A program made the position numbers and the translations under genes. Source: Pseudomonas viridiflava (GTDB lineage: Bacteria > Pseudomonadota > Gammaproteobacteria > Pseudomonadales > Pseudomonadaceae). From it: DNA of 64,000 nt. This document shows positions 25,475 through 34,875 of this stretch, in pieces (the stretch's first letter is position 1; every line of letters begins with the position of its first letter). A model generated the notes under the pieces. It was not told the DNA's origin, did no database searches, and saw only the letters and a list, made by a program, of their open reading frames with translations. The stretch is from the NCBI RefSeq assembly GCF_900602065.1, contig NZ_UWFN01000285.1:248001-312000 (forward strand), written 5' to 3'.

Positions 25475-26038
25475 ATGCGGTACGCGCAAGATCACAAGGC
25501 CCAGACCCACGAACGCATCCTTCATGAAGCATCGGCACGCTTTCGACGTGACGGCATCGGCGCGACAGGTCTGCAGCCACTGATGAAAGCCCTGGGCCTG
25601 ACCCATGGCGGCTTTTATGCGCACTTCAAATCCAAGGATGATTTGGTGGAAAAGGCGCTGCGCTGCGCGGCAGACGAAGCCAACGACCACACCAGCAAGG
25701 CATTTGCAGAAGATAACGGCCTGGCTGCCTTCATCAAAATGTACCTCTCGGAAACGCATCGCAATGCTCCCGAAAAAGGCTGCCCGATCCCGACCATGAG
25801 CTCAGAGCTGGGCCAGCGCGGGGAAGCCAGTCCGATCACCGATGAGCTGATCGAGTCGCGCCTGGCGTCCTTGCAAAGCTTTCTGGGCGGACCGGATGCC
25901 GACGCGCAAAGCGTGGTGATGCTGTCGACCTTGGTCGGTGCGCTGATGCTGTCACGCAGCACACAGGATCCGGCGCTATCGCAGCGGATCCTGCACACTA
26001 CCCGAGACTGGCTAACGCGGCAGGCGAGCGAATCCTGA
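25475..26038 (+). CDS. TetR-family transcriptional regulator
   Basis: 187 residues. The N-terminal helix-turn-helix reads RILHEASARFRRDGIGATGL then ALGLTHGGFYAHFKSKDDL, a standard TetR pattern. The C-terminal ligand domain resembles the regulators of the AcrR/TetR_C_33 kind (SETHRNAPEKGCPIPTMSSE). A GAGGAGA ribosome site precedes the ATG. It ends exactly where the convergent fabF-like gene ends, and an almost identical operator lies before each gene, so it probably represses both itself and the ketoacyl synthase. Confidence 0.92.
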   Translation: MRYAQDHKAQTHERILHEASARFRRDGIGATGLQPLMKALGLTHGGFYAHFKSKDDLVEKALRCAADEANDHTSKAFAEDNGLAAFIKMYLSETHRNAPEKGCPIPTMSSELGQRGEASPITDELIESRLASLQSFLGGPDADAQSVVMLSTLVGALMLSRSTQDPALSQRILHTTRDWLTRQASES

Positions 26039-27313
26039 TCAGTCCTGCCAGCGTCTGAACACTACACTGGCGTTGACTCCGCCGAAGCCAAAGCCGTTCG
26101 ACAAGGCATACTCGATATTCATGGCGCGCGCTGCGCCATGGACAATATCAATACCCGCAGCCGCGTCATCGGGATTGTCGAAGTTGAGGGTCGCCGGGGC
26201 CATCTGATCGCGAATAGCCAAAGCGGTGAAGATGGCCTCTATCCCGCCCGCAGCCCCCAACAAATGCCCGGTCGCCGATTTGGTCGACGTCACCGCGATG
26301 GATTTTTGATCACCAAACAGCGCCTTGATCGCAGCCATCTCCCCTTTGTCACCGACCGGTGTGGAAGTGGCATGGGCGTTAAGGTGCTGGATTTGCCCAG
26401 GCTCAATGCCTGCCTGGCGAATCGCCGCGCCCATGGCTCGCTGAGCCCCGCTACCGTCCTCGGGCCCTGCCGTCAGGTGATACGCATCCGCGCTGGTGCC
26501 ATACCCGACGAGCTCGACAATCGGCTTCGCTCCCCGAGCCAATGCATGGTCCAGAGACTCAATCACCAGTATTCCAGCGCCCTCGCCCATCACAAAACCG
26601 TCGCGATCCCGGTCGAAGGGCCGAGAAGCTCGCTCGGGCGTTTCATTGAAGCCACTGGACAAAGCCCGTGCCGCCGCAAAGCCTCCCAGGCTGACCCGGT
26701 CGATAGCCGCCTCCGCGCCACCGCAGATGGCAATGTCCGCCTCACCACAACGAATCAGCCTTGCAGCATCGCCAATCGCTTGCACACCAGCAGCGCAGGC
26801 CGTCACCGGTGCGCCCAGCGGCCCCTTGAAGCCATGCTGGATAGACACATGCCCGGCCGCCAGGTTGACCAGAAACGAAGGAATCGTGAATGGCGACAAC
26901 CGCCGTGGTCCACGGCTGTCAGTGGTGCGTACCGCATCGGCAATCGCCCCGAAGCCACCGATACCCGAACCAATAATCGTCGCGGTACGCTCCTGGGCCT
27001 CTTCACTCTTGGCTACCCAACCTGCCTGTTCAATCGCTTCTTTCGCAGCAGCAAGCGCGAACAGGATGAAGCGGTCCATCTTCTTTTGCTCCTTCGCGGG
27101 CACTGCACTGTCGGCATCAAAGCCCGCCTCGGAATCATCAACCAACAACGGCACCCGACCGCCCACTTTGCCGGGCAAGTCAGCGACCGTATCCTCGCCC
27201 AACCGGACAATACCCGAGCGCCCGGCCAGCAAACGCTTCCAGACCGCTTCGACGCCAGTACCCAAGGGCGTCACCAGCCCCATTCCCGTCACGACGATTC
27301 GTGGACCACTCAT
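26039..27313 (-). CDS. Beta-ketoacyl-ACP synthase II (FabF-like)
   Basis: 424 residues of the KAS II family, which elongates acyl-ACP with malonyl-ACP. The Cys-His-His triad is visible: TACAAGVQAIGDAA (Cys), LNAHATSTPVGD (His) and ATGHLLGAAGG (His). The ATG at 27313 matches the usual N-terminus MSGPRIVVTGMGLVTPLG; an upstream extension of 26 residues is unlike the family. It is not within a fab cluster (no acpP or fabD nearby) and so is probably an accessory paralogue, controlled by the neighbouring TetR protein through the shared operator. Confidence 0.92.
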   Translation of the reverse strand: MSGPRIVVTGMGLVTPLGTGVEAVWKRLLAGRSGIVRLGEDTVADLPGKVGGRVPLLVDDSEAGFDADSAVPAKEQKKMDRFILFALAAAKEAIEQAGWVAKSEEAQERTATIIGSGIGGFGAIADAVRTTDSRGPRRLSPFTIPSFLVNLAAGHVSIQHGFKGPLGAPVTACAAGVQAIGDAARLIRCGEADIAICGGAEAAIDRVSLGGFAAARALSSGFNETPERASRPFDRDRDGFVMGEGAGILVIESLDHALARGAKPIVELVGYGTSADAYHLTAGPEDGSGAQRAMGAAIRQAGIEPGQIQHLNAHATSTPVGDKGEMAAIKALFGDQKSIAVTSTKSATGHLLGAAGGIEAIFTALAIRDQMAPATLNFDNPDDAAAGIDIVHGAARAMNIEYALSNGFGFGGVNASVVFRRWQD

Positions 27314-27432
27314 AGGTTTTGTGCCTCTGTCTTGATGCTGATCAATGTGCAGAAATCCAGGCCCGCAAGGCAGCTGCGCTGCCGTTATCAAGGCCGATGA
27401 TCGTATATTACAGCCATAATTTAAATCATTGT

Positions 27433-27447
27433 ATGTCGGTCGACATT
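27433..27447 (-). promoter_or_regulatory. Candidate TetR operator before the fabF-like gene
   Basis: The palindrome atgtcg-gt-cgacat has perfect 6-base arms. On the minus strand the site reads aatgtcgaccgacat, one base different from the operator before tetR at 25432-25446. Confidence 0.7.
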
Positions 27448-27520
27448 CTAAATGTCAAGCGTGATGGGCTTTGGGCTAGCTGCAGCAGGAACGCAAGGGG
27501 AAGAGGTTGAAATCGCAGAA

Positions 27521-27547
27521 AAAGAAAGGCCGGTCATGGACCGGCCT
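27521..27547 (-). terminator. Rho-independent terminator of the ComEA-like gene
   Basis: Stem aggccggtc/gaccggcct with a 3-base loop; on the minus strand it is followed by a T-rich run (tttctttttct). It lies 22 bases after the stop codon of the gene at 27570. Confidence 0.85.
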
Positions 27548-27569
27548 GATCAGGAGGGATTAGCGAACG

Positions 27570-27899
27570 TTACTCGACTGCGAGTCTGTCCCGGTTTTTA
27601 TCCAAGAGGGCTTTGCCAATCCCTTTGACTTCAATCAACTCATCCACCGAGGTGAACTCGCCACTGGCTTCTCGATAAGCAACAATTGCCTCCGCCTTAC
27701 CTTTTCCTATTCCATTCAGCTGTTTCTGCAAAGTATCGACATCGGCGGTGTTGATGTTGACCTTATTCGTCATCTGCTCCTGCATAACCACCGCCCCCAC
27801 TGGGGCATTGGCGGCGGGCGTGACAGGGGCAGCAATTACAGCAACCGAAGTACTTGCTAACAAACCAAACAGCAGTGAGGAAAGTAAAGTTTTGCGCAT
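27570..27899 (-). CDS. ComEA-like helix-hairpin-helix protein
   Basis: 109 residues: an N-terminal signal peptide (MRKTLLSSLLFGLLASTSVA, cleavage near AVIAAP), a short linker and a ComEA-type helix-hairpin-helix DNA-binding domain (VNINTADVDTLQKQLNGIGK, VDELIEVKGIGKALLDKN). ComEA homologues bind incoming DNA in the periplasm in natural transformation. The ATG at 27899 follows GGAG. The gene lies downstream of wbpM as in P. aeruginosa, where the order WbpM-ComEA marks the end of the O-antigen locus. Confidence 0.92.
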   Translation of the reverse strand: MRKTLLSSLLFGLLASTSVAVIAAPVTPAANAPVGAVVMQEQMTNKVNINTADVDTLQKQLNGIGKGKAEAIVAYREASGEFTSVDELIEVKGIGKALLDKNRDRLAVE

Positions 27900-27950
27900 C
27901 TGGAATACTCCGTAACGTTTGATTGAATGCGACATTCCGTGTGTCACCAT

Positions 27951-28357
27951 TAAAACTTAGTTCAGAGTGAAGAGCTGTCAAACAGCTTAAGCGTATCTTG
28001 CTATTACTTTAACGGAGCGAGCGATCACAACATCTTCCGAGCGAAGATAATTATTTCAAATTTATACGACAAACAGAGTACCGTTAACAATCCTTCTGAA
28101 ACTTCTCACCCCACAATAAGCGCTTTTATTACCGACAAACTCTACGAATCCATCTTTGGCAGGTTAAAACTCTGCGAATCAAGGTAACCCTGGTTAACGA
28201 GCTCGCAGAAATCAGGTAATTGCAACAACTATCAAGGACAATGCTCGGCATTATAGCGTCACAAAGAATGACAGTGGAGCTTGGCTTTTAATGCCATTGG
28301 CCAACAACTATCCGCTGCCATTCATGCCAGCATTTATCTAGCCAGCAACGCATCCAC
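27951..28357. other. AT-rich gap between comEA-like gene and wbpM
   Basis: About 400 bases with no supported coding region. It should contain the promoter of the ComEA-like gene and the end of the polysaccharide transcript; no clear terminator was found after wbpM. Confidence 0.5.
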
Positions 28358-30352
28358 TCACTGATCGGCCATTTTCTCCAAATGAATCCAGTCAACGATT
28401 TCACCCTCTGGCGTATAGCCGACCACCAAATCCGTCAGCACTTGCCGCACACGGTGGTAATCGTCGTCGCCGACGGCATCCAGCAGAGCCTCGAGCTTGT
28501 TCTTCAGGCTGTCCCAGGACAGGTAATCCTCGTGGGCGCTCATGATCATCGGATGACGGGTGGGAACCACGTTGTCGCCTATCAGCAACTCCTCATATAA
28601 CTTTTCACCGGGACGCAATCCGGTGAACTCGATAGCAATGTCTCCCTGAGGATTGCGCTCGGAGCGGATACTCAGGCCGGACAAATTGATCATCCGCTCT
28701 GCCAGTTCAATGATCTTTACCGGAGCGCCCATATCAAGAACAAAAACATCGCCGCCTTGCCCCATTGAACCCGCCTGAATAACCAGCTGGGCAGCTTCAG
28801 GGATGGTCATGAAGTAACGGGTGATATTGGGGTGAGTCACGGTTAGTGGGCCGCCACTCTTGATCTGTTTGTGAAACAAAGGGATAACGGAGCCCGACGA
28901 ACCCAGCACATTGCCAAAGCGGACCATCGTGAATCGGGTTTTGTTTACCTGAGAGACATTGCTGCTGCCCCTAAACAATACAGGGGCCACTTCACGGCTC
29001 AAGGCTTGCAGAACCATCTCGGCCAGGCGCTTGGTGCTCCCCATGATATTGGTAGGGCGAACAGCCTTGTCCGTCGAAATCAGGACAAAGTTAGCGACAC
29101 CCACCTGCAGGGCTGCCTGTGCAGTGTGCAAAGTACCCATTACATTGTTAAGGACGCCTTCTGCGCTGTTGTGCTCAACCATCGGCACATGTTTATAAGC
29201 GGCAGCGTGGTACACCGTATCGACGTTCCAGGTTCGCATCACATCGACCATTTTTTCGAAATAGCGCACCGAGCCCAGTATCGGAAGCAACTGAACTTTT
29301 AATGAACTGTGCTGGATTTGCTGCTCGAGTTCACCAAGTATGTTGTAGAGGTTGAATTCACTGTGCTCAAACAACAGCAGCCTTGCAGGTTTAAGCAGCA
29401 GGATCTGCCGACACAATTCGGAACCGATTGAACCGCCGGCCCCTGTAACCATAACCGTTTTACCGGTAATGCAGCGCTCCAGTAAATCGTCCTGTGCGGG
29501 AACCGAGTCTCGCCCGAGCAAGTCGGCGATGTCGACCTCCTGAATGTCATCGACTTTGACGCGACCGCTCGCAAGGTCCATGAACCCTGGCACGCTGCGC
29601 ACGTGCAGTGGATAACCTTCAAGATACTCAAGAATTTCCCGACGACGCGCACGAGTTGCCGAGGGCACAGCCAAGAGTATTTCTTCCGCGCCAGTGACAT
29701 CGATCATTTGCTGGATATGCTTAGGCTTGTATACCTGCAGGCCTGCAATTGTGCGCTTGTTGATGGTGTCATCGTCATCTATAAAAGCAACCGGCCGCAT
29801 CAAGCGACCAAGTCGCAGGGCCGCAACCAGTTGATTGCCCGCGGAGCCCGCGCCGTAAATCGCAACTTTAGGCAACCCGTCACTGCGCGAAGTGAAGGGC
29901 ACATGCTGGGAAGCCGTAAACCAATCCCCCAGAAAGTATTGGCGCATGAGCAGCCGCAGGCCACCAATCATGACCATGCACAGCCACCAATAATTGAAAA
30001 CAATGGAGCGAGGAACAACAACCTTGTGGTTGCTGTACCAGTACACCACCAATGCCAACAAGAGCGCTGAAAGGCTGACAGCTTTGCCGATAGCGATGAG
30101 TGCATCATTGCCGAAGAAGCGCATGACGGCGCGGTACATGCCGAAACGGATGAAGATCGGAATCGTCAGTATGGGTGCAGTCGCGAACAGCCACAAATGC
30201 GTAGTAATGGGCTTATAAGCAGCATCGAAGCCAAGCCTGACAACGAAAGCCAACGCCAGCGCGAGCCAGATCAGTACGATGTCCGCACCGACTTGCACTA
30301 TTCGCTTGTTCTTGCGTGACAGCCCCAGCATCAGCGATCGTAAATTCATCAT
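28358..30352 (-). CDS. wbpM: UDP-N-acetylglucosamine 4,6-dehydratase WbpM
   Basis: 664 residues, the WbpM size. The first 140 residues hold four membrane segments, then a CoA-binding-like Rossmann domain (VAIYGAGSAGNQLVAAL) and the SDR dehydratase domain (VMVTGAGGSIGSELCRQILL, FVLISTDKAVRPTNIMGSTK, FTGLRPGEKLYEELL). It converts UDP-GlcNAc to the 4-keto-6-deoxy sugar for QuiNAc/FucNAc synthesis at the inner membrane, and is needed for B-band O-antigen in P. aeruginosa. An AGAAGGA ribosome site precedes two ATGs. It is the last gene of the minus-strand polysaccharide cluster. Confidence 0.96.
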   Translation of the reverse strand: MMNLRSLMLGLSRKNKRIVQVGADIVLIWLALALAFVVRLGFDAAYKPITTHLWLFATAPILTIPIFIRFGMYRAVMRFFGNDALIAIGKAVSLSALLLALVVYWYSNHKVVVPRSIVFNYWWLCMVMIGGLRLLMRQYFLGDWFTASQHVPFTSRSDGLPKVAIYGAGSAGNQLVAALRLGRLMRPVAFIDDDDTINKRTIAGLQVYKPKHIQQMIDVTGAEEILLAVPSATRARRREILEYLEGYPLHVRSVPGFMDLASGRVKVDDIQEVDIADLLGRDSVPAQDDLLERCITGKTVMVTGAGGSIGSELCRQILLLKPARLLLFEHSEFNLYNILGELEQQIQHSSLKVQLLPILGSVRYFEKMVDVMRTWNVDTVYHAAAYKHVPMVEHNSAEGVLNNVMGTLHTAQAALQVGVANFVLISTDKAVRPTNIMGSTKRLAEMVLQALSREVAPVLFRGSSNVSQVNKTRFTMVRFGNVLGSSGSVIPLFHKQIKSGGPLTVTHPNITRYFMTIPEAAQLVIQAGSMGQGGDVFVLDMGAPVKIIELAERMINLSGLSIRSERNPQGDIAIEFTGLRPGEKLYEELLIGDNVVPTRHPMIMSAHEDYLSWDSLKNKLEALLDAVGDDDYHRVRQVLTDLVVGYTPEGEIVDWIHLEKMADQ

Positions 30353-30460
30353 TTCCTTCTACTTCCCATCTGACTCCATGTCGCATTGTACGGACTTCAT
30401 GGCGCTAAGCTTGTTTGAAAAACGACCTGTCTCGCAATTTTGTTACAACTGCGAGTTGAA

Positions 30461-31474
30461 TTATTCGGCAGTGCCCGCCTTGTACTTGAATGCCAGGATA
30501 ACCAGTGGGGCATAGGCGATGATCAACACAGTTGCTCCGTCGAGCTTCCACACACCTGCAACCAATGCCAAAGGCAGTAGCCACAACAGGTTGATTAACC
30601 CGACGGCACGGGTGACTGGCAAGTGGCGACCGAAGCGACGGGAGGCAAATTGATACGCGTGGGAACGATGTGCCTCATAGACCTTTTCACGACGGATCAA
30701 TCGACGCATCAACGTGACGGTAGCATCGACAATAAACACACCCAGCAGAATCAGCCAACTCCAAAGCAGTGAAGGGTCTGTCCAGGCGGCTACCAATGAA
30801 AGCAAAGCCAGAATGACTCCCAGAAAACCGCTGCCTGCATCGCCCATGAAAATACGCGCAGGCGGAAAATTCCAGACCAGAAATCCTGCGACCGCTGCCG
30901 CCAGCAGCAACGGCAGAGCGATCAACCCGGTGTGGCCAGAGAGCAAATAAACCAGGCATGCGCCGAGGCACACGCTGATCGCTTCTACACTGGCAATACC
31001 GTCGATACCGTCCATGAAGTTGTAGAGGTTGAGCATCCAGACCAGATAAAAAAGGGTGAGAATCTGTACTGCCCAGCCTGGATCGAACGTGCCGCCGAAC
31101 AATACGAATGGCGGCAACCCGCCCAGCCAATACAAACCCCAGATTGCCGCGCCGAAGTGACCGAGCAAACGCCAACGTGCGGCAATATGTCCGTGGTCAT
31201 CAAGAAAACCTAGAATCGCAACGACCAGCCCCGCCCCCCCTAACGCAAGAAACACTGACCCGAGCTGCGGGTTATCAACTGCGACTATTGCCAGCGCAAA
31301 CAAGAAACTGAGTACGATGGCCACGCCGCCTCCCCTCGGGGTTGGCAAGCTATGCGAGCTGCGGGCGTTGGGAATGTCCATTAGACTGCGCGCCAGCGCA
31401 TAACGACGCAGCACCCAGGTGAGCACAAATGCCAACACCAAAATGGCAGGTACCCACCACACGTTCATATCCAT
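30461..31474 (-). CDS. wbpL: Undecaprenyl-phosphate sugar-1-phosphate transferase WbpL
   Basis: 337 residues with about ten membrane segments, of the MraY/WecA/WbpL family that starts O-antigen units by moving a HexNAc-1-phosphate (FucNAc or GlcNAc) onto undecaprenyl phosphate. Motifs: ARSSHSLPTPRGGGVAIVL, YNFMDGIDGIASVEA (metal-binding Asp pair) and RIFMGDAGSGFLG. The ATG at 31474 has TTAGG upstream; the longer frame would begin with TTG. It is adjacent to wbpM and to an NAD-dependent epimerase/reductase, as in P. aeruginosa serotypes that use FucNAc. Confidence 0.95.
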   Translation of the reverse strand: MDMNVWWVPAILVLAFVLTWVLRRYALARSLMDIPNARSSHSLPTPRGGGVAIVLSFLFALAIVAVDNPQLGSVFLALGGAGLVVAILGFLDDHGHIAARWRLLGHFGAAIWGLYWLGGLPPFVLFGGTFDPGWAVQILTLFYLVWMLNLYNFMDGIDGIASVEAISVCLGACLVYLLSGHTGLIALPLLLAAAVAGFLVWNFPPARIFMGDAGSGFLGVILALLSLVAAWTDPSLLWSWLILLGVFIVDATVTLMRRLIRREKVYEAHRSHAYQFASRRFGRHLPVTRAVGLINLLWLLPLALVAGVWKLDGATVLIIAYAPLVILAFKYKAGTAE

Positions 31475-31516
31475 CAAGCCTAAATACCTTTTGAAGCCAT
31501 TCGTAAGGTTCCTTGT

Positions 31517-32485
31517 TCAGGAACGATTGCTGAGCCACTGTCGAGCACTGTCACGCAATGCTTCTCTGGTTGAGACCTCAGGCTGCCAGCCAAGCAACGC
31601 ACGGGCCTTCCCAGCGTCAACCTGAAGCGAGCCAACGAGTTGCTGACCCAAAGCGTCTCTGCCCAGAGCACTCAGCAACCAGCGCAACGCTTTTGCAGGC
31701 ACAGGCAAAAGCCTCGCTTTATGATCCATGCCTTGCGCCAACAGCCCAACCAACTGCGCGGTGGAAACGTCTTCGCCATCGGCGATAACAAAAGTTTCAT
31801 TGGCAGCCGCAGGGTGCCTCATACACAGCTCCAGAAAACTCACCAGATTCTGTAGAGCAATCATGCTTCTCACATTGTTGACTCTGCCGAGCGGCAACGG
31901 CACTCGCCTTGATACCAAACCTAGAAGACGGCCGAAGTTACCCGGCGCATCACCGGCGTACACCAAAGGAGGCCTGACGACGACCCACTCCATAGGCTGC
32001 CCGGCCAGCAACTCACGCAAGCCCTGCTCCGCTTCTAGTTTCGAGCGTGCATAAGCCTGCTGCGGTTGCGGCGTGGAGAGTTCGCTAAAGGGTTGTCCTG
32101 ATATCGTTTCAGCGCCATTGGCACCTATCGAACTGATGAGCACAAAACGCCGGACCCCCATTTCGAGTGCTTGACGGGCCAGCGCAAGAGTTCCATCGAC
32201 GTTGACCTGGCGAAACGCGGTAAGGGGGTCAGCTCCTTGCTCATGTAACACATGTGCCCTGCCTGCGGCATGGACAACGACATCACAGCCTCGTAACGCT
32301 TCAGACCAGTCAGTGGCACGATGCATCTCACCCACCTGGACCCAATCGCCCGATACCAGCGAGGGATTACGAGAGGTGCCACGAACGGCCACCCCTTGAT
32401 CTGTCAAGCGATCAAACAAGGCTCGACCAATGAAACCCGATGCACCTGTTATCAGGCACCGGCCCATCGCTTCATCAGACGTCAT
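31517..32485 (-). CDS. NAD-dependent sugar epimerase/reductase (WbpK/WbpV-like)
   Basis: An extended SDR protein with the Rossmann motif CLITGASGFIGRAL and the catalytic YxxxK in QQAYARSKLEAEQ, and Ser in VLISSIGANG. In P. aeruginosa, the gene before wbpL in this position (WbpK or WbpV) reduces the 4-keto product of WbpM to UDP-D-FucNAc or UDP-D-QuiNAc. The same role is likely here, and the stereochemistry cannot be read. The ATG at 32485 overlaps the preceding gene by 11 bases; an ATG six codons later is also possible. Confidence 0.85.
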   Translation of the reverse strand: MTSDEAMGRCLITGASGFIGRALFDRLTDQGVAVRGTSRNPSLVSGDWVQVGEMHRATDWSEALRGCDVVVHAAGRAHVLHEQGADPLTAFRQVNVDGTLALARQALEMGVRRFVLISSIGANGAETISGQPFSELSTPQPQQAYARSKLEAEQGLRELLAGQPMEWVVVRPPLVYAGDAPGNFGRLLGLVSRRVPLPLGRVNNVRSMIALQNLVSFLELCMRHPAAANETFVIADGEDVSTAQLVGLLAQGMDHKARLLPVPAKALRWLLSALGRDALGQQLVGSLQVDAGKARALLGWQPEVSTREALRDSARQWLSNRS

Positions 32486-33482
32486 AATAATCCCGGTACC
32501 ACTTAACGAACCGCAGTATACCTTCCTGTACTGAAACCGAAGGCTGGTAGCCAATATCAGCCTTTAGGCCACTGACGTCCGCATAAGTATGCTCTACGTC
32601 GCCCGGTTGCAGAGGCAACAACTCTTTGACGGTCTTCTTGCCAAGTGCCTGCTCAATAAGCTCGACGTAATCCAGCAGCTCTACCGGCTGACTGTTACCG
32701 ATGTTGTATAGCTTCCAGGGAGCACGGCTAGTGGCTGGGTCAGGAGACAAACCTGACCAATCGGGATTGCCAATCGAGACGTGGTCCAGAACCCGAACCA
32801 CGCCTTCAACGATATCGTCGATGTAGGTGAAATCCCTACGATGTTTGCCGTGGTTGAAAATCTTGAGCGGCTCGCCCGCCAGAATCGCCTTGGTGAACAG
32901 GATAGGCGACATATCTGGCCTGCCCCATGGTCCATATACGGTGAAAAACCGCAGTCCGGTCGTCGGTAGCGAATACAGATGGCTGTAAGTGTGTGCCATC
33001 AATTCATTGGCTTTTTTTGTGGCGGCATAGAGCGAGACCGGATGGTCGACGTTATCGCACTCTTTGAAAGGTATGGTTTCGTTTGCGCCATAGACAGAAC
33101 TCGAGGACGCATACACCAAGTGCTCGATCTTCTGCTGGCGACAACCTTCAAGCACATTCACAAAGCCTACAAGATTGCTGTCAACGTAGGCGTGCGGGTT
33201 TTCCAGAGAGTACCGGACCCCTGCCTGCGCGGCGAGATGGACTACACGATTGAATCCACCGCTCTCGAACAATGCCTTCATGGCATCACGGTCCGCGATG
33301 TCCTGTTTATGGAACACAAATCGCTCATGGCCCAGCAGTTGGTCGAGCCGCGCCTGTTTCAGCGAAACATCGTAGTAGTCATTCAGGTTATCAACACCCA
33401 CGACCTCATCACCGCGCGCCAATAGATGGCGGCACACATGAAATCCGATAAAACCCGCGCTGCCCGTCACCAACACTTTCAT
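32475..33482 (-). CDS. UDP-glucuronate 4-epimerase family protein
   Basis: 335 residues of the extended SDR family closest to bacterial UDP-glucuronate 4-epimerases: MKVLVTGSAGFIGFHVCRHL, VVGVDNLNDYYDVSLKQARL, HLAAQAGVRYSLENP, VSLYAATKKANELMAHTYSH (YxxxK) and FTVYGPWGRPDM. It would turn UDP-GlcA into UDP-GalA. The gene 15 bases upstream encodes UDP-glucose dehydrogenase, which makes the substrate, so the two form a coherent UDP-GalA module. Confidence 0.9.
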   Translation of the reverse strand: MKVLVTGSAGFIGFHVCRHLLARGDEVVGVDNLNDYYDVSLKQARLDQLLGHERFVFHKQDIADRDAMKALFESGGFNRVVHLAAQAGVRYSLENPHAYVDSNLVGFVNVLEGCRQQKIEHLVYASSSSVYGANETIPFKECDNVDHPVSLYAATKKANELMAHTYSHLYSLPTTGLRFFTVYGPWGRPDMSPILFTKAILAGEPLKIFNHGKHRRDFTYIDDIVEGVVRVLDHVSIGNPDWSGLSPDPATSRAPWKLYNIGNSQPVELLDYVELIEQALGKKTVKELLPLQPGDVEHTYADVSGLKADIGYQPSVSVQEGILRFVKWYRDYYDV

Positions 33483-33497
33483 AAAATGCTAAATCCG

Positions 33498-34838
33498 TTA
33501 TACCGTCTGGATCGAGTCGGCACGGCCGACTGCGTAGTACATCAAGCCCGCGGCCTTAACAGCTTTGGGGTTATACATATTGCGACCATCGACGACCACA
33601 GGGCTGGCCAGTTTCTCTCTCAGCCAGTCGAAATCCACGGTTCGGAATTGCTTCCACTCCGTGCAAATCACTAACGCATCTGCTCCCTGCAGCACATCCT
33701 CGCGGCTATCGCCCAGTACCAGATCTGCACGTTCACCGTAGATACGCCTGGTTTCCTCTTGAGCCTCTGGGTCAAACGCCTGTACTTTGGCACCTGAACG
33801 CCACAGAGCCTCCATCAACGTACGACTAGGCGCAGCACGCATATCGTCGGTATTGGGTTTAAACGCCAGCCCCCACACAGCAATGGTTTTACCTGCCAAC
33901 TGACCATCAAAAGCTCGCTCCAGCTTGTCGAAGAGCACGTCTTTCTGGCGGTTGTTCACTGACTCAACGGCCTTTAACAATTCAGCGTCATAACCAAATT
34001 GTGCTGCCGTATGAGCCAACGCCTGGACATCCTTCGGAAAGCAGGAACCGCCATAGCCGCACCCTGGGTAAATAAAGTGGAAACCGATACGGGGGTCGGA
34101 TCCTATACCAAGACGGACCTGTTCGATGTCAGCTCCTAGCCGCTCTGCTATGTGGGAAATTTCGTTCATAAAGCTGATCTTGGTCGCAAGAATCGCGTTG
34201 GCGGCGTATTTGGTCAGCTCAGCCGAACGTACATCCATAAAAATCATCTTGTCGTGGTTACGGGTATACGGCCCATAACACTCAGCCAGTCGCTCACGAA
34301 CATGAGCAGAATCGGTGCCTACGACAATACGCGCGCCCTTTGTGAAATCCTCGATAGCGGCGCCTTCTTTGAGAAACTCAGGGTTGGAACACACATCGAA
34401 CGGCAGCTCCATACCTCGTTCAGCCAGCACGCCAGCAATTGTGGCATGCACTTTATCTGCAGTACCCACGGGCACGGTGGACTTGTCGACGACAATTTTG
34501 CGATCAGTCATGTGCGTCGCAATCGTCTTAGCCACGGCAAGCACATATCGAAGGTCAGCGGAGCCGTCCTCATCCGGCGGAGTGCCTACCGCAATGAACT
34601 GCAACTCGCCAAACGTGACGCCCTCAACCGCATCGGTGGTGAACTGCAATGTGCCATTGGCGTAATTCTGTTTGACCAGCGCTTCAAGGCCAGATTCGAA
34701 AATCGGCATAACGCCCTGCTTGAGCCCTTCGATTTTGGCGTGGTCGACATCGACACACATCACCTGATGACCGACGTCAGCAAGACAGGCACCTGTCACG
34801 AGGCCAACATAGCCCGTGCCAAAAACGGTAATTTTCAT
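33498..34838 (-). CDS. ugd: UDP-glucose 6-dehydrogenase
   Basis: 446 residues of the UDP-glucose/GDP-mannose dehydrogenase family. Motifs: MKITVFGTGYVGLVTGACLA (NAD), the NPEFLKEGAA block with the catalytic Glu, and GYGGSCFPKDVQAL containing the catalytic Cys. The NPEFLKEGAAI and FAPSR-like GLAFKPNTDDMRAAPS segments favour UDP-glucose as substrate. It oxidises UDP-Glc to UDP-GlcA for the epimerase encoded next. Confidence 0.93.
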   Translation of the reverse strand: MKITVFGTGYVGLVTGACLADVGHQVMCVDVDHAKIEGLKQGVMPIFESGLEALVKQNYANGTLQFTTDAVEGVTFGELQFIAVGTPPDEDGSADLRYVLAVAKTIATHMTDRKIVVDKSTVPVGTADKVHATIAGVLAERGMELPFDVCSNPEFLKEGAAIEDFTKGARIVVGTDSAHVRERLAECYGPYTRNHDKMIFMDVRSAELTKYAANAILATKISFMNEISHIAERLGADIEQVRLGIGSDPRIGFHFIYPGCGYGGSCFPKDVQALAHTAAQFGYDAELLKAVESVNNRQKDVLFDKLERAFDGQLAGKTIAVWGLAFKPNTDDMRAAPSRTLMEALWRSGAKVQAFDPEAQEETRRIYGERADLVLGDSREDVLQGADALVICTEWKQFRTVDFDWLREKLASPVVVDGRNMYNPKAVKAAGLMYYAVGRADSIQTV

Positions 34839-34875
34839 CTACGAATCCTTGGAGCAAAACGGAAAAGAGTCAGCC

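Noticed and set aside
26138..27400. 420-codon plus-strand frame
   Set aside because: Antisense to the fabF-like gene whose catalytic triad is intact.
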